A stretch of DNA of 64,000 nucleotides, taken from contig CAYUVA010000012.1 of NCBI GenBank assembly GCA_964448115.1, positions 23,689 to 87,688 of the forward strand, given 5' to 3'. A program made the translations under genes and the position numbers. Source of the DNA: CAYUVA01 sp964448115 [NCBI: uncultured bacterium] (GTDB lineage: Bacteria > CAYUVA01). This document shows positions 53,086 to 62,612 of this stretch, piece after piece; position 1 is the stretch's first letter, and every line of letters starts with the position of its first letter. The notes under the pieces were generated by a model that saw only the letters and a list, made by a program, of their open reading frames with translations, was not told the origin of the DNA and ran no database searches.

Positions 53086-54743
53086 GCTTTTTTATGTCGG
53101 TTAAGCAGTCTTTTGACTCTGGGATTCTCTTTCTCCACGGAGAGCACTTTGGAGCAGTATGATTCCATCAGTCTTTCCCGGATGGTCTCCAGGTAGGTAT
53201 CTATTTGCTTATTATCCGGCATCTCCTCTTGGAGATTTAGCAGCCTCTTGGTCGCCTCGACATACTTACCACCTAGTATGAGTTTATCCACCAGAGGTAG
53301 CACTTTTTTTAGGGATTCCTGCTCAGAATCCACTTTGCTTACCCTTGCTGCCTTGTTATATGCTTTTACGGTACTGGTGTCTATCTTGGCGGGTTTATAG
53401 CCATCTTTAGGGATACTTTCTATGATCTCGAAGATCTGGTTGCTCATAAGCTGATATGATTCCTGGTTTGTTATCAGGACATCATGAGTCAACAGGTTCT
53501 TGGCGACCAATTTCAGCAACAGGCTCTGACGCTGGGTTATGAAGATAAAGGGGATGCGATGCAGGTTTCTTTGTTCTCTTACCCCTTGTAATTGGGGGAA
53601 TTGTTTAATGGTAGTAAGTGATAGTTCATAGATGACTGCCCGGGGGAGTGCTTTTTGCATGGTGCGTAATAGCATCTCCTCGGAGTTTACCAGGGTGATA
53701 TTAAACCCTTTTGATGACAAGGAATTCTCCAGGATGGTAAATCCTATATCCCTTGCCACCTCAACATCAACGGCAATAATCAGGTAATTGCTCTGCACTA
53801 TCGGGGGGAGTTTCTTTGTTTTGATCATCTCGACAGGTATTGATTTGGGACTTTTTCTCTCTCTTGGCAAGATCCTCACAGCCCTCTTTTCTTGTTTATC
53901 TAGTCTCAATTTCTCCTTGATCGCAGATAGGTCTTCCTTGATCTCATTAGCGGATTGGTACCTGAGTAGAGGGTCTTTGTGGAGCATCTTTTCGATGATT
54001 TCATCGAACCTGGAAGGCAATGAATAATTGACCGATGTTGGTGGTGTATGTTGTTCGCTGCTTATCTGCAATAGTGTCTCTGCGGGATCTTCACTGATGA
54101 ATGGGTGGATGCCGACTGCCATCTCATAAAGGACTATTCCAAGAGAAAAAAGATCGGAGCGATGATCCTCAGCGCCCTGAAGGCGCTCTGGTGCGATATA
54201 GTTGATGGTGCCGGTAACAGTAAAGCTGGTATTGCTCAGGGCTTGTAGTTCCTGGCTTATCCTGGCAAGCCCGAAATCGGTGATCTTCACTTGATTTTCC
54301 TTATTTATAAGTATATTACCCGGCTTGATGTCTCTATGTATTATTCCCATGCTATGCGCATAAAATAGGGCATCGCACAACTGCATTCCATAATCCAAAG
54401 CCATCTCGAAGCTTATGCCTTTCTCGGAGGTGAGCAGATTCAGTAGGCTCTCACCCTCGACATACTCAAGAACGATATAGGGTCTATCCTCCCATTCGCC
54501 GGCATCCAAGGTCGTTACGATGTTGGGGTGGAATAACCTGCCGGAGGTCTTGGCTTCCCGCTCCATGATCTCAATGATCTTTCGCGAGTAATCATCGATA
54601 TTTTTGCCCAAAAGGTTATCCAGCCTAATGGTTTTAAGAGCCACTGGGCGCTGGATTGTGGGGTCGAATCCCTTGTAAACGACTCCCATGCCACCCTCGC
54701 CGATGACTCCCTCTATTATATATCTGCCAATTTTCTCGGTCAT
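53082..54743 (-). CDS. Ser/Thr protein kinase with degenerate receiver-like domain
   Basis: The 553-residue protein has a complete Hanks-type kinase at about 5-280: glycine loop GEGGMG (15-20), K37, HRD with D138, DFG (156-158) and APE (184-186). Residues of about 318-442 look like a response-regulator receiver fold, but the phospho-acceptor position is E372 (VIYELSL), so it is probably not phosphorylated on Asp. The end (about 475-553) is helical and TPR-like. There is no membrane helix, unlike PknB-type kinases. It shares the locus with the Hsp70-kinase fusion. Confidence 0.85.
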   Translation of the reverse strand: MTEKIGRYIIEGVIGEGGMGVVYKGFDPTIQRPVALKTIRLDNLLGKNIDDYSRKIIEIMEREAKTSGRLFHPNIVTTLDAGEWEDRPYIVLEYVEGESLLNLLTSEKGISFEMALDYGMQLCDALFYAHSMGIIHRDIKPGNILINKENQVKITDFGLARISQELQALSNTSFTVTGTINYIAPERLQGAEDHRSDLFSLGIVLYEMAVGIHPFISEDPAETLLQISSEQHTPPTSVNYSLPSRFDEIIEKMLHKDPLLRYQSANEIKEDLSAIKEKLRLDKQEKRAVRILPRERKSPKSIPVEMIKTKKLPPIVQSNYLIIAVDVEVARDIGFTILENSLSSKGFNITLVNSEEMLLRTMQKALPRAVIYELSLTTIKQFPQLQGVREQRNLHRIPFIFITQRQSLLLKLVAKNLLTHDVLITNQESYQLMSNQIFEIIESIPKDGYKPAKIDTSTVKAYNKAARVSKVDSEQESLKKVLPLVDKLILGGKYVEATKRLLNLQEEMPDNKQIDTYLETIRERLMESYCSKVLSVEKENPRVKRLLNRHKKA

Positions 54744-54752
54744 TATAAGATG

Positions 54753-54781
54753 ATAATATCAGAAGGTTATAGTTATTACAA
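54753..54781 (-). promoter_or_regulatory. Promoter of the Ser/Thr kinase gene, nearly leaderless
   Basis: On the minus strand TTGTAA (54781-54776) and extended -10 TGATATTAT (hexamer 54758-54753) are 17 bases apart. Only nine bases separate the -10 from ATG 54743, so the mRNA would start two to three bases before the start codon. No ribosome site is present, in agreement with leaderless translation. Confidence 0.5.
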
Positions 54782-54860
54782 AGCCGGTCATGGCTATGAT
54801 AGCTTGTTCCAAGCAAGTCGAAACTTCAAGCGGTGTTAGGAATTAATTGAAATAATTAAG

Positions 54861-54888
54861 TTGACAATGCACCTAATAATAATAAAAT
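54861..54888 (+). promoter_or_regulatory. Strong sigma70-type promoter of the acyl-CoA dehydrogenase gene
   Basis: A perfect TTGACA (54861-54866) and TAAAAT (54883-54888) are 16 bases apart, with an A/T-rich segment directly upstream that could act as an UP element. The leader would be about 108 bases and ends with a strong ribosome site, AAGGAGG, six bases before ATG 55003. Confidence 0.6.
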
Positions 54889-55002
54889 ACGATCCTGGAA
54901 TAGCTCCCTGGGATGATATTGCAAATCAAACCCAGTTCCCAAACGAGTTGATCTGATGATGGATATGAGCTTTAGAAACAACAAAGTACTAAGGAGGAAA
55001 TA

Positions 55003-56823
55003 ATGAGCGAAAGGGAATTTGTAAAGGGCGGGATGTTCCTGCTGGAACCAGCCGCGGTCAGACCTATCTTCACCAGGGAAGAGCTTAACGAAGAGCAGTT
55101 GATGATCGGAAAGACCGCCTGGGATTTCATCGAAAAGGAGATCATGCCCAGGTTGGATGAATTTGAGGATCACGACAAGAAAAGACCGCTCAACAAGGAG
55201 TATGTGCAAAAAGCCGGCGAACTGGGACTGCTGGCGGTCGATATCCCCGAGGAATACGGCGGCTTCGATATGGGCTTCACTACCGGCATGTATGTAACCG
55301 AGAATGTCGCCCGCGCCAGCTCCTTTTCTGTCTCCATGATGGCACATAGCGGGATAGGGGTGCTGCCGATTAGGTTCTTCGGAAACAAGCTGCAAAAGGA
55401 TAAGTACCTAGCCAAGCTCGCTTCGGGAGAGCTTATTGCTGCTTTTTGCCTTACCGAGGCTGCCACCGGGTCCGATGCGCTTGCCCTAAAGACAAAAGCG
55501 ACCTTGAGCGAGGATGGCAAGCATTACATCCTAAATGGCGAGAAGATGTGGATAACCAACGGCGGCTTCGCTGATATATTCATCGTCTATGCCAGGGTGG
55601 ATGATGACAAGAAGGTCTCTGCGTTTATCGTTGAGGGCGATAGCGAGGGCTTCACCAGGGGCAAGGAAGAGGATAAGATGGGAATAATGGGCTCATCTAC
55701 TACCGCCCTACACTTCGACAATGTCAAAGTACCGGTGGAAAATATGCTCGGTGCCAGGGGCAAGGGGCACAAGAGCGCCTTCGGCATACTCGACATCGGT
55801 CGCTTCAAGCTCGGAGTCGGCTGCTACGGCGGATGCAAAGACCTTATAGCTACTACCGCTAAGTACGGCAACGAAAGAAAGCAGTTCGGCATGACGATAA
55901 ACAGCTTTGGCATGATCCGAAGGAAGTATGCTGATATGGCAATGCGCATCTTCGCCCTGGAGAGCGAAGCCTACCGGACTTCGGACATGATGGATGTGGC
56001 AATGAAGACCCTGCCCCCGGAGAGCGAGGAAGGTTGGATCGATAAGGCTTATAAGATCCTTGAGATGTACAATGTCGAGGCATCTATCCTCAAGGTTTAT
56101 GGCTCCGAGGTGCTCGATTTCGTGGTTGATGAATGCGTGCAGATCCACGGCGGATATGGCTACAGCGAGGAATACCCAATCGCCAGGGCTTATCGCGATG
56201 CAAGGATAAACCGCATCTTCGAGGGAACCAATGAGATCAACCGCCTAGTCATTCCCGGGACCTTCTTCCGCAAGGTGATGAAGGGGGAGCTTGACTTCAT
56301 GGGCGAACTAAACAAGGTGCTGGCTGAGATCAAACAGGATGCCATAAATAAAGAGCCAGCAGATGGACCTCTGGGCAGGGAGATCACCGCGGTCAATGTT
56401 GCAAAGAAGACCGCTATCTACACCTTCGGATGCATTGCCCAGAAGCACATGGCAAAGATGCAGGACAAGACCTTCATGCTCACCGAGTTCGAGTATCCGC
56501 TCGAGGGCATGGCGAACCTGGCTATCGATATATATGCAATGGATTCGGCGCTATGCCGTGCCATTCGCTTCATCGAGTTAAAAGGTGAAGAGCGTGGCGA
56601 GTATGTGAAACTGCTGGCACAGACCTTCATCTACCAGACGCTGCACAAGGTCTTTAACGATAGCAAACTTCTGCTAGCCGATGTCGCCGATGGAGATCCA
56701 GAGAAGTGGCAGCAATACTCCAAGGCGCTGCACAGGCTATACTGGTTCTACCCGTATGACCTGGCAAAGGCAAGAGATAAGATCGCGCAGCGCATCATCG
56801 AAGAAGAGGGCTATTCACTGTAA
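55003..56823 (+). CDS. Acyl-CoA dehydrogenase family protein
   Basis: The 606-residue protein is longer than the usual 380-400. The core (about 30-430) has AFCLTEAATGSDALAL, MWITNGGFADIF and the signature QIHGGYGYSEEYPIARAYRD. E407 in RIFEGTNEINR is the catalytic-base position known from medium-chain enzymes. The C-terminal ~170 residues are the added helical domain of VLCAD-like enzymes. It oxidises acyl-CoA to the 2-enoyl form with FAD; the chain length is unknown. A strong promoter, ribosome site and terminator make it a single-gene unit. Confidence 0.93.
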   Translation: MSEREFVKGGMFLLEPAAVRPIFTREELNEEQLMIGKTAWDFIEKEIMPRLDEFEDHDKKRPLNKEYVQKAGELGLLAVDIPEEYGGFDMGFTTGMYVTENVARASSFSVSMMAHSGIGVLPIRFFGNKLQKDKYLAKLASGELIAAFCLTEAATGSDALALKTKATLSEDGKHYILNGEKMWITNGGFADIFIVYARVDDDKKVSAFIVEGDSEGFTRGKEEDKMGIMGSSTTALHFDNVKVPVENMLGARGKGHKSAFGILDIGRFKLGVGCYGGCKDLIATTAKYGNERKQFGMTINSFGMIRRKYADMAMRIFALESEAYRTSDMMDVAMKTLPPESEEGWIDKAYKILEMYNVEASILKVYGSEVLDFVVDECVQIHGGYGYSEEYPIARAYRDARINRIFEGTNEINRLVIPGTFFRKVMKGELDFMGELNKVLAEIKQDAINKEPADGPLGREITAVNVAKKTAIYTFGCIAQKHMAKMQDKTFMLTEFEYPLEGMANLAIDIYAMDSALCRAIRFIELKGEERGEYVKLLAQTFIYQTLHKVFNDSKLLLADVADGDPEKWQQYSKALHRLYWFYPYDLAKARDKIAQRIIEEEGYSL

Positions 56824-56849
56824 GCCCTAGGCTAAAGAGAAGGAATCCA

Positions 56850-56875
56850 GGGGCGATTCGTTTCGCCCCTTTTTT
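56850..56875 (+). terminator. Intrinsic terminator of the acyl-CoA dehydrogenase gene
   Basis: GGGGCGA (56850-56856) and TCGCCCC (56863-56869) form a 7-pair stem around a six-base loop, followed by six T at 56870-56875. It lies 27 bases after the stop. The T-tract overlaps the stop codon of the convergent hybrid-kinase gene (56876-56874). Confidence 0.88.
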
Positions 56876-59800
56876 ATTCGCTGAAATTTAGTGGCGCTTT
56901 AAGGACGGTAACTATCTGCTCGATCAGTCTTTCCATGTTGAAAAGTTTATCCCTGGCAAGGAACCTAACCAAGGGATTGTGCAGCAGGGCATTCAACTCC
57001 TCATCTTCGCTCAACATCGAAACCAGGACAGTAGGTATGAGCAGCCGCTTGTTTTCAAGCTCTTGCATGACCTCCAAGCCGCTGGTTCCCTGGAGCACGA
57101 AATCGAGCAGTTGAACATCAGGTTCCCTGGTCGATATCAGCTCTGGTACAGCATCACCTTTGTCATTTAAGATCGTTTCTGCTGGCAATCTAAGCAAAAC
57201 TTCCTTGAAAAATTCACGATTTTCTGGAACATCGTCGGTAACCAAGATGGTCTTAAGGTTCGATCTTAATAATTTAAGGGTCAGTATATCCTGCATCAAC
57301 TGCTGGTTTGAGGGGAGTCTTGTATATCGTCTGAACGCGTACCTGTATCTTGGTGGCAGCTTTTCGCCATGTTTGTGAATGATGATAAGCCCGAGGCGAT
57401 GGCGCGGCTCAGTAGCTAACCGTTCATCCAATCGGTTAAGGCTATCAGGTTCAATAAGTGATGTGTCAAGCAACGCCCACTTTAGATCCTCGCCGAAGAT
57501 TATCTCCTCCAGATCTTCACCAGCCTTAACAAACCTGGCTTTCACTTTATCTGATAAGGTTTGTAAAACAAGGTGAACCTTGGGGTTCATTGAGGCAACT
57601 AGAATAGGTTCATCCGAAGCCATATAAGGTATCCTTCGTTGGAGCATCGCTTTTCTTACCTCTTTTACGGACTCTGAATGGAAATGTTCACCCAGCTTTT
57701 TCTTTAGCCAATCCATCTTGAAGGGTTTAATGATAAACTGGGAGGCTCCTTGGGAAATTACCTTGTTTTTTATGTTATTGGATAGTTGTCCACTCATTAC
57801 CCATATCGTAGTTTCCCTGAATGGTAAGTGTTCCCTGATCTTTTTCAATAACTCGATCCCCTTGCTATCGGAGAGGTTGATATCCAGCAGAATAAGATCG
57901 ATCCTCTCCGAGGGCTGAAATGCAATCGCCTCCGACAGGCTGTAAACCTGCAAGATATTGAAATGTGCGGAGAGGGTAAATTTTAATAGATTCTGCAGCT
58001 CTGTATTATCCTCGATTATAAGGATATTAGGTTTTCTATGTATCTTGGATACGACTTTAGTTGTGATTGGTGTTTGCATCTCAGCAGAATCGCTAACCGG
58101 CTCATCCATGGATGAGTCTCCCTGCTCATCGTGCTCGAATGTCTGGGTAACCTTGATATATTTCAGAGGCTCCTCGACCAGGATCTGTTTGATATCCAGT
58201 TCCTTATCAATAATTCCATATTTAACTGCCAGATGGATGGTTTCTCCGAGGAGCTTCTTATCGAAATTGATGATATCCTCCCATGGCGTTTTCTTATAGT
58301 AATGAAGACATTGTTCCAGTATTTCAGCAGGGACCAGAATGATACCTGATAGATCTTGAATAACCTGTTTATCGTTTTCATGCAGCTTTTTATATCCCTT
58401 GAGTATTTCGTTGACTAGGAGCCGGGTAATGCTATTATTAGCCCGGAGGTAGTCAGCGGTAATGAACAGTCCATGGTTATAGCCTTGCGTCTCCAAGCCC
58501 TCGAGCGTAATCTGCTTGCCGATCCCCTCGCTCAGGGCGATGCGACCCCAGACACAATCAAGGATGGCAAGGTCAACCTTTTTCCTGTCCAGCATATCGA
58601 AGATCTGCGGTTCAGTAGCATATTCAACAGTAAGGTCATTATGTAAGTTTAGTTTCAATAATTTTAGATATCTGTTCAGATTCAAATTGCAGCTTGAGTA
58701 TCTAGACCCTACTACTATCGTTTTATTTCGCCAGAAACTAGGGGCAGCAGGCAATGGAATCCTAGTTTGCTGCAGTGTGTTACTTACCGTTATGCATTCA
58801 TTCTGGTAGAAAGGATATATCAGCTTTAATGCCGAGCCATTCGATATCAGGTGAAATCCTTGCAGCAGCGGCATTATGATTACATCCGCTTTATTTTTTG
58901 AAATCCAATTGGCAATGGTCTGCTCATCTACATACTCGCGGGTATCTAAAATAATATTCTCCTTGTAGGAAACCTCTGATGTAAATAAATTTGATAAGGG
59001 AAATATTTCCAGGCTTTTCTTCATTGCAATCCTGCATTTGCTAGGGGTATCGATCGGTTTATCTGCCAAAGGCAATGTAAAGTAGAATGTGCTTCCCTTG
59101 CCCGGCTTACTTTTTACGGCAATCATACCCTTATGTTTCTCAATTATAATTTTTGATATTGCTAGTCCAAGCCCAGAGCCCTGTATGGCGGATGCTTGTT
59201 TTAATAATGGCGAGACCCTAAAAAATGGCTCGAAGATCCGATCCTGGAAGTGAGCAGGAATCCCGATGCCGTTGTCGGTAACCGAGACCTTGACATGTTC
59301 ACCAGATTCCTTTGCCATTACGCTTACTGAGCCATTTTCGCTAGCATATTTGATGCCGTTGGAGATCAAATTATAAAGGACTTGTCTTATTCTAAGGGGA
59401 TCTGCCATTGCTTGCAGGCGCTCGCTGGTCGGCATTGCTCGTAATGTGATGTTAGAAACGTCCGCCTCTGCCTTTAGATCGTTTACCGCCTCGGTAATAA
59501 GCTCGTTTACATCGACCAATTCGGGCACAATCTTGAGACCATCGCTCTTCATTCTAGCCAGATCGAGCATATCATCGACCATGCGTCGCAAGGTCGCCAT
59601 CTGACGATCTATGGACTCGAAGATATTATGATCTTCATCTGTGAGCCTGGCGTATAGGCTTGACTTAAGTATATCCAGGTAGCCGAAGATATTGGTCAAC
59701 GGGGTCCTGAACTCGTGTGAGATCATTGCTGGTAGCTCTTCGATTGCCTTTTGTCGCTTCACATGGGATGAGATGTTCTCCAGGGCTATGAGCAATCCCT

Positions 59801-62438
59801 CAAATCTTTTATTCTCTCCACATAGTCCGACTATCTGAGCCTTCAGATATTGGGGCTTGTCTCTGGGGTCATCCTTGAACTCGAACCTTACTATTTCCTT
59901 TTGTTGTGGGTTATCACGCACCTTCAGGATCGCGCTTTTAAACAAAGCAGCCCCTGGGATATCCAGTATATTGCTGTGCATGATATGCCTATCTTGGACT
60001 CCCAGGTAATGTCTTGCATGATTATTTATACTTTTGATCAATAGGTTAGCGCCGCAGATGACCAAACCACTAGGAAAAAGATCAACCAAATGCAACAAAG
60101 CGTTGTGCTCATCAATATACCTTTTCTGCAAGAGTCTCATGGAGTCGGATTGTTGCTGAAGAAGTTTATTGAGCTTAAGTTGACTCAAGGTTCTGCTTGA
60201 TTCTTGATATATAAGGCGCATATTACGAATATCCTCTATATCCGGCTTGTAATTAGCGTCGTAAATCGCCACCAGCAATGACAATAGTTGTTTTTTAGTC
60301 GCTAGAGGAGCTAAGAATAATGCATTTGACTCGCCAGCAGGGAAATGCTTTTGCAGGTGTTTTAAAAAAGCCCTTAATCCCAACGATTGGAATTCATCTT
60401 GTAACTGGTTAGCTTTGCCAGAAAGCAGGATCTGCTGATCTTGACTTAGTATCTCCAGATATCCATACCCCTCGACGGTTTCTGGCTCTATGCCGATGAA
60501 ATGTATCAGCTGATAAGCCTCCAGTGATTCATTGTAATCGTAGGCTAGCATGCACCTGGTGGGAAACAGGTTATTCAAGGTTTTGAGCAATTGTGAGTAA
60601 AGCTCTGCCTCAACGGTAACCTCGTTGAATTTGTCAAGCATTTTGCGGATTTCAGCATGTTTTGTCTGCATGAGGTGAAGGGTATCCTGGAGTGCCTTTC
60701 TTTCAGTTAAAGGTTTTAATGTAACAATAATGCATTCATTTTTCTCTATCTCGATTTTTTTCCAAGATACTTTAAGCAAAATAGGCTGATCAGCAGCATT
60801 ATAAAATGATTCCTCAAACCCTCCCTCTGCGTTACCGGATAACCTATCCCAGGGATTATCACGACCAGGCTTATAAAGGAGGGTTTTTATCCTGTTTCCT
60901 TTGCAATTACTCGTATCCAATGAGATCAGTCGTGCTGCCTTTTGGTTGATCACCTCGACCCTTAGCTTTTGGTTCACTATCACCGCCGCGATGGGGATCG
61001 TCTCGACCAAGTCGCTAAGAGATAAGTCAGCACTGCCGGCATCGATCTTAAGCTCCCTTATGATTAGAGCTAAGCGAGCTTTTTGCCTTGTCTGCATTGA
61101 GGACAAAGCGGTCTGCACCCTGATAAAATCTTGATTTCTTCCCTTAAGATCAGCGATGAACGGCATGCCTGCGCCTGTTGGATTATTGATAGCCTCCCGA
61201 AGTAGTTTGCAACCTTCTTTGCTGAACAGGTAATCAACCGGAAAACCCTCGACCTCGGATGGCTGATAGCCAGTTAGCTCAAGAAATCTATCATTGACCT
61301 TGATTATTCTATTATCAGGGGGATTTAATAATATTATCCCAAATAGGGGATTGTTGAATATAAGATCAAGATCTCGCTCGCTCTCGATACAAGTATTTTG
61401 CAGCCTCGCAAGCTCGCTCAGCGTCTGCTGGGAAAACTCGGTAAACCGGGACAAGATGCCCCGCGAGGGAAGTGGCACCGAATCAACAGGTTGCTGCTTG
61501 TTTCTCAGGGCGCCCAGGTAGTTATAGAGCGATTTTATCGGCTTTGCCACGCTGGTGGATAATAGGAATGCGGATATTATGCCAACGAGAAACAATACTG
61601 AGATCCATAAATAATTTATATTCTCTGTATTATAGTTAAGTAAAATAGCTGCTGCTAATAAAAGCCCCATAACGACCACCAGGTTTCTGAAGGTAAGCGA
61701 GCTTTTGAACAATCGCATGGGACTGGAGGGGAGGGATTTATCATATTCACCAAAGACAAGCAGGCATAATAGGTAAAGATATAACAACAGGGATAAATCT
61801 ACTAAAAAATAAAGAATGAAAAGATTGCTGATCAAGTATCCCAATGTGAGAAAGCTGCCTGATACATTGATCAGACCTAAATAAAAAATAGTCTTCCCCT
61901 TGGAATGCTCAGTTGTATGGCGCTCTTGTTGCCGGGCATAATCATAGCCTAGATAGCTAATGCTTCCCCAGACCACTATCCAATAGAAGACGAGCAACAT
62001 TAGATATGCATAACTTGATTTATCGAACTCAAGGAAAACTTCTTTAGAAACGGGGATGGTCTTTAATGGAAAATAGATCGAGAATATAATTAAAATAAAC
62101 GAGGATAGACCTAGAACCAAAGAGCCTTTGAACGAATATACATAATCGATTATCGAAGTACAGTATCGAAAGACAAAACAAAGATGTATTATGATGGCAG
62201 CCGTGAAAAGATGGTAGGATAGCACTGATATGTCGGTATTACTGTAAAGATATGCCAGATTGCTCAGCAGCAAGGTACACCCAAAAGCGGATGTTGCCAA
62301 TAGCGGAGGAAATGCTTTTGGAATTGTGCTTTCCTTGGCGGCAAGCTGTGGTTGCAGCACCCTGGCAGCAAGGCACAAAGGTACAAAGGCGATCAGCGAA
62401 TCGATAAAAAGAATGGATATCGTATGAATGCCTTCCAT
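56874..62438 (-). CDS. Giant hybrid sensor kinase with internal substrate-binding-like domain
   Basis: About 1854 residues from ATG 62438, which has AAGG seven bases ahead; the longer frame from 62525 is not favoured. The order is eight to nine membrane helices (to about 310), PAS-like domains, a GAF-like region, another PAS, then HisKA with phospho-acceptor H908 (AMISHEFRTPL), HATPase (NLISNGIKYA, GSGLGLAI), a region at about 1140-1400 resembling NMT1-type periplasmic binding proteins, a receiver with D1519 (LLDINLS), a degenerate receiver, and a final receiver with D1779 (QLLDFVLQ). It probably runs a phosphorelay. No partner regulator is adjacent. Confidence 0.82.
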   Translation of the reverse strand: MEGIHTISILFIDSLIAFVPLCLAARVLQPQLAAKESTIPKAFPPLLATSAFGCTLLLSNLAYLYSNTDISVLSYHLFTAAIIIHLCFVFRYCTSIIDYVYSFKGSLVLGLSSFILIIFSIYFPLKTIPVSKEVFLEFDKSSYAYLMLLVFYWIVVWGSISYLGYDYARQQERHTTEHSKGKTIFYLGLINVSGSFLTLGYLISNLFILYFLVDLSLLLYLYLLCLLVFGEYDKSLPSSPMRLFKSSLTFRNLVVVMGLLLAAAILLNYNTENINYLWISVLFLVGIISAFLLSTSVAKPIKSLYNYLGALRNKQQPVDSVPLPSRGILSRFTEFSQQTLSELARLQNTCIESERDLDLIFNNPLFGIILLNPPDNRIIKVNDRFLELTGYQPSEVEGFPVDYLFSKEGCKLLREAINNPTGAGMPFIADLKGRNQDFIRVQTALSSMQTRQKARLALIIRELKIDAGSADLSLSDLVETIPIAAVIVNQKLRVEVINQKAARLISLDTSNCKGNRIKTLLYKPGRDNPWDRLSGNAEGGFEESFYNAADQPILLKVSWKKIEIEKNECIIVTLKPLTERKALQDTLHLMQTKHAEIRKMLDKFNEVTVEAELYSQLLKTLNNLFPTRCMLAYDYNESLEAYQLIHFIGIEPETVEGYGYLEILSQDQQILLSGKANQLQDEFQSLGLRAFLKHLQKHFPAGESNALFLAPLATKKQLLSLLVAIYDANYKPDIEDIRNMRLIYQESSRTLSQLKLNKLLQQQSDSMRLLQKRYIDEHNALLHLVDLFPSGLVICGANLLIKSINNHARHYLGVQDRHIMHSNILDIPGAALFKSAILKVRDNPQQKEIVRFEFKDDPRDKPQYLKAQIVGLCGENKRFEGLLIALENISSHVKRQKAIEELPAMISHEFRTPLTNIFGYLDILKSSLYARLTDEDHNIFESIDRQMATLRRMVDDMLDLARMKSDGLKIVPELVDVNELITEAVNDLKAEADVSNITLRAMPTSERLQAMADPLRIRQVLYNLISNGIKYASENGSVSVMAKESGEHVKVSVTDNGIGIPAHFQDRIFEPFFRVSPLLKQASAIQGSGLGLAISKIIIEKHKGMIAVKSKPGKGSTFYFTLPLADKPIDTPSKCRIAMKKSLEIFPLSNLFTSEVSYKENIILDTREYVDEQTIANWISKNKADVIIMPLLQGFHLISNGSALKLIYPFYQNECITVSNTLQQTRIPLPAAPSFWRNKTIVVGSRYSSCNLNLNRYLKLLKLNLHNDLTVEYATEPQIFDMLDRKKVDLAILDCVWGRIALSEGIGKQITLEGLETQGYNHGLFITADYLRANNSITRLLVNEILKGYKKLHENDKQVIQDLSGIILVPAEILEQCLHYYKKTPWEDIINFDKKLLGETIHLAVKYGIIDKELDIKQILVEEPLKYIKVTQTFEHDEQGDSSMDEPVSDSAEMQTPITTKVVSKIHRKPNILIIEDNTELQNLLKFTLSAHFNILQVYSLSEAIAFQPSERIDLILLDINLSDSKGIELLKKIREHLPFRETTIWVMSGQLSNNIKNKVISQGASQFIIKPFKMDWLKKKLGEHFHSESVKEVRKAMLQRRIPYMASDEPILVASMNPKVHLVLQTLSDKVKARFVKAGEDLEEIIFGEDLKWALLDTSLIEPDSLNRLDERLATEPRHRLGLIIIHKHGEKLPPRYRYAFRRYTRLPSNQQLMQDILTLKLLRSNLKTILVTDDVPENREFFKEVLLRLPAETILNDKGDAVPELISTREPDVQLLDFVLQGTSGLEVMQELENKRLLIPTVLVSMLSEDEELNALLHNPLVRFLARDKLFNMERLIEQIVTVLKAPLNFSE

Positions 62439-62612
62439 CGCTTTACCTTGAACCTGCTTGTTAATAATATAGCAAACTCCTTTACTTATACCACGAGAGT
62501 AGATATAAGAAAATTCTTGATTCAAAGGATATTTGATATCTGCTCAAGATTACGATAGCGAGCTTCATTATCAAGGTGGGAGACTAAATGATATACACAA
62601 CTGCTGTGCAAC

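Noticed and set aside
62439-62525. 29-residue upstream extension of the hybrid kinase
   Set aside because: ATG 62438 has a ribosome site and begins directly before the first membrane helix; the extension shows no family feature.
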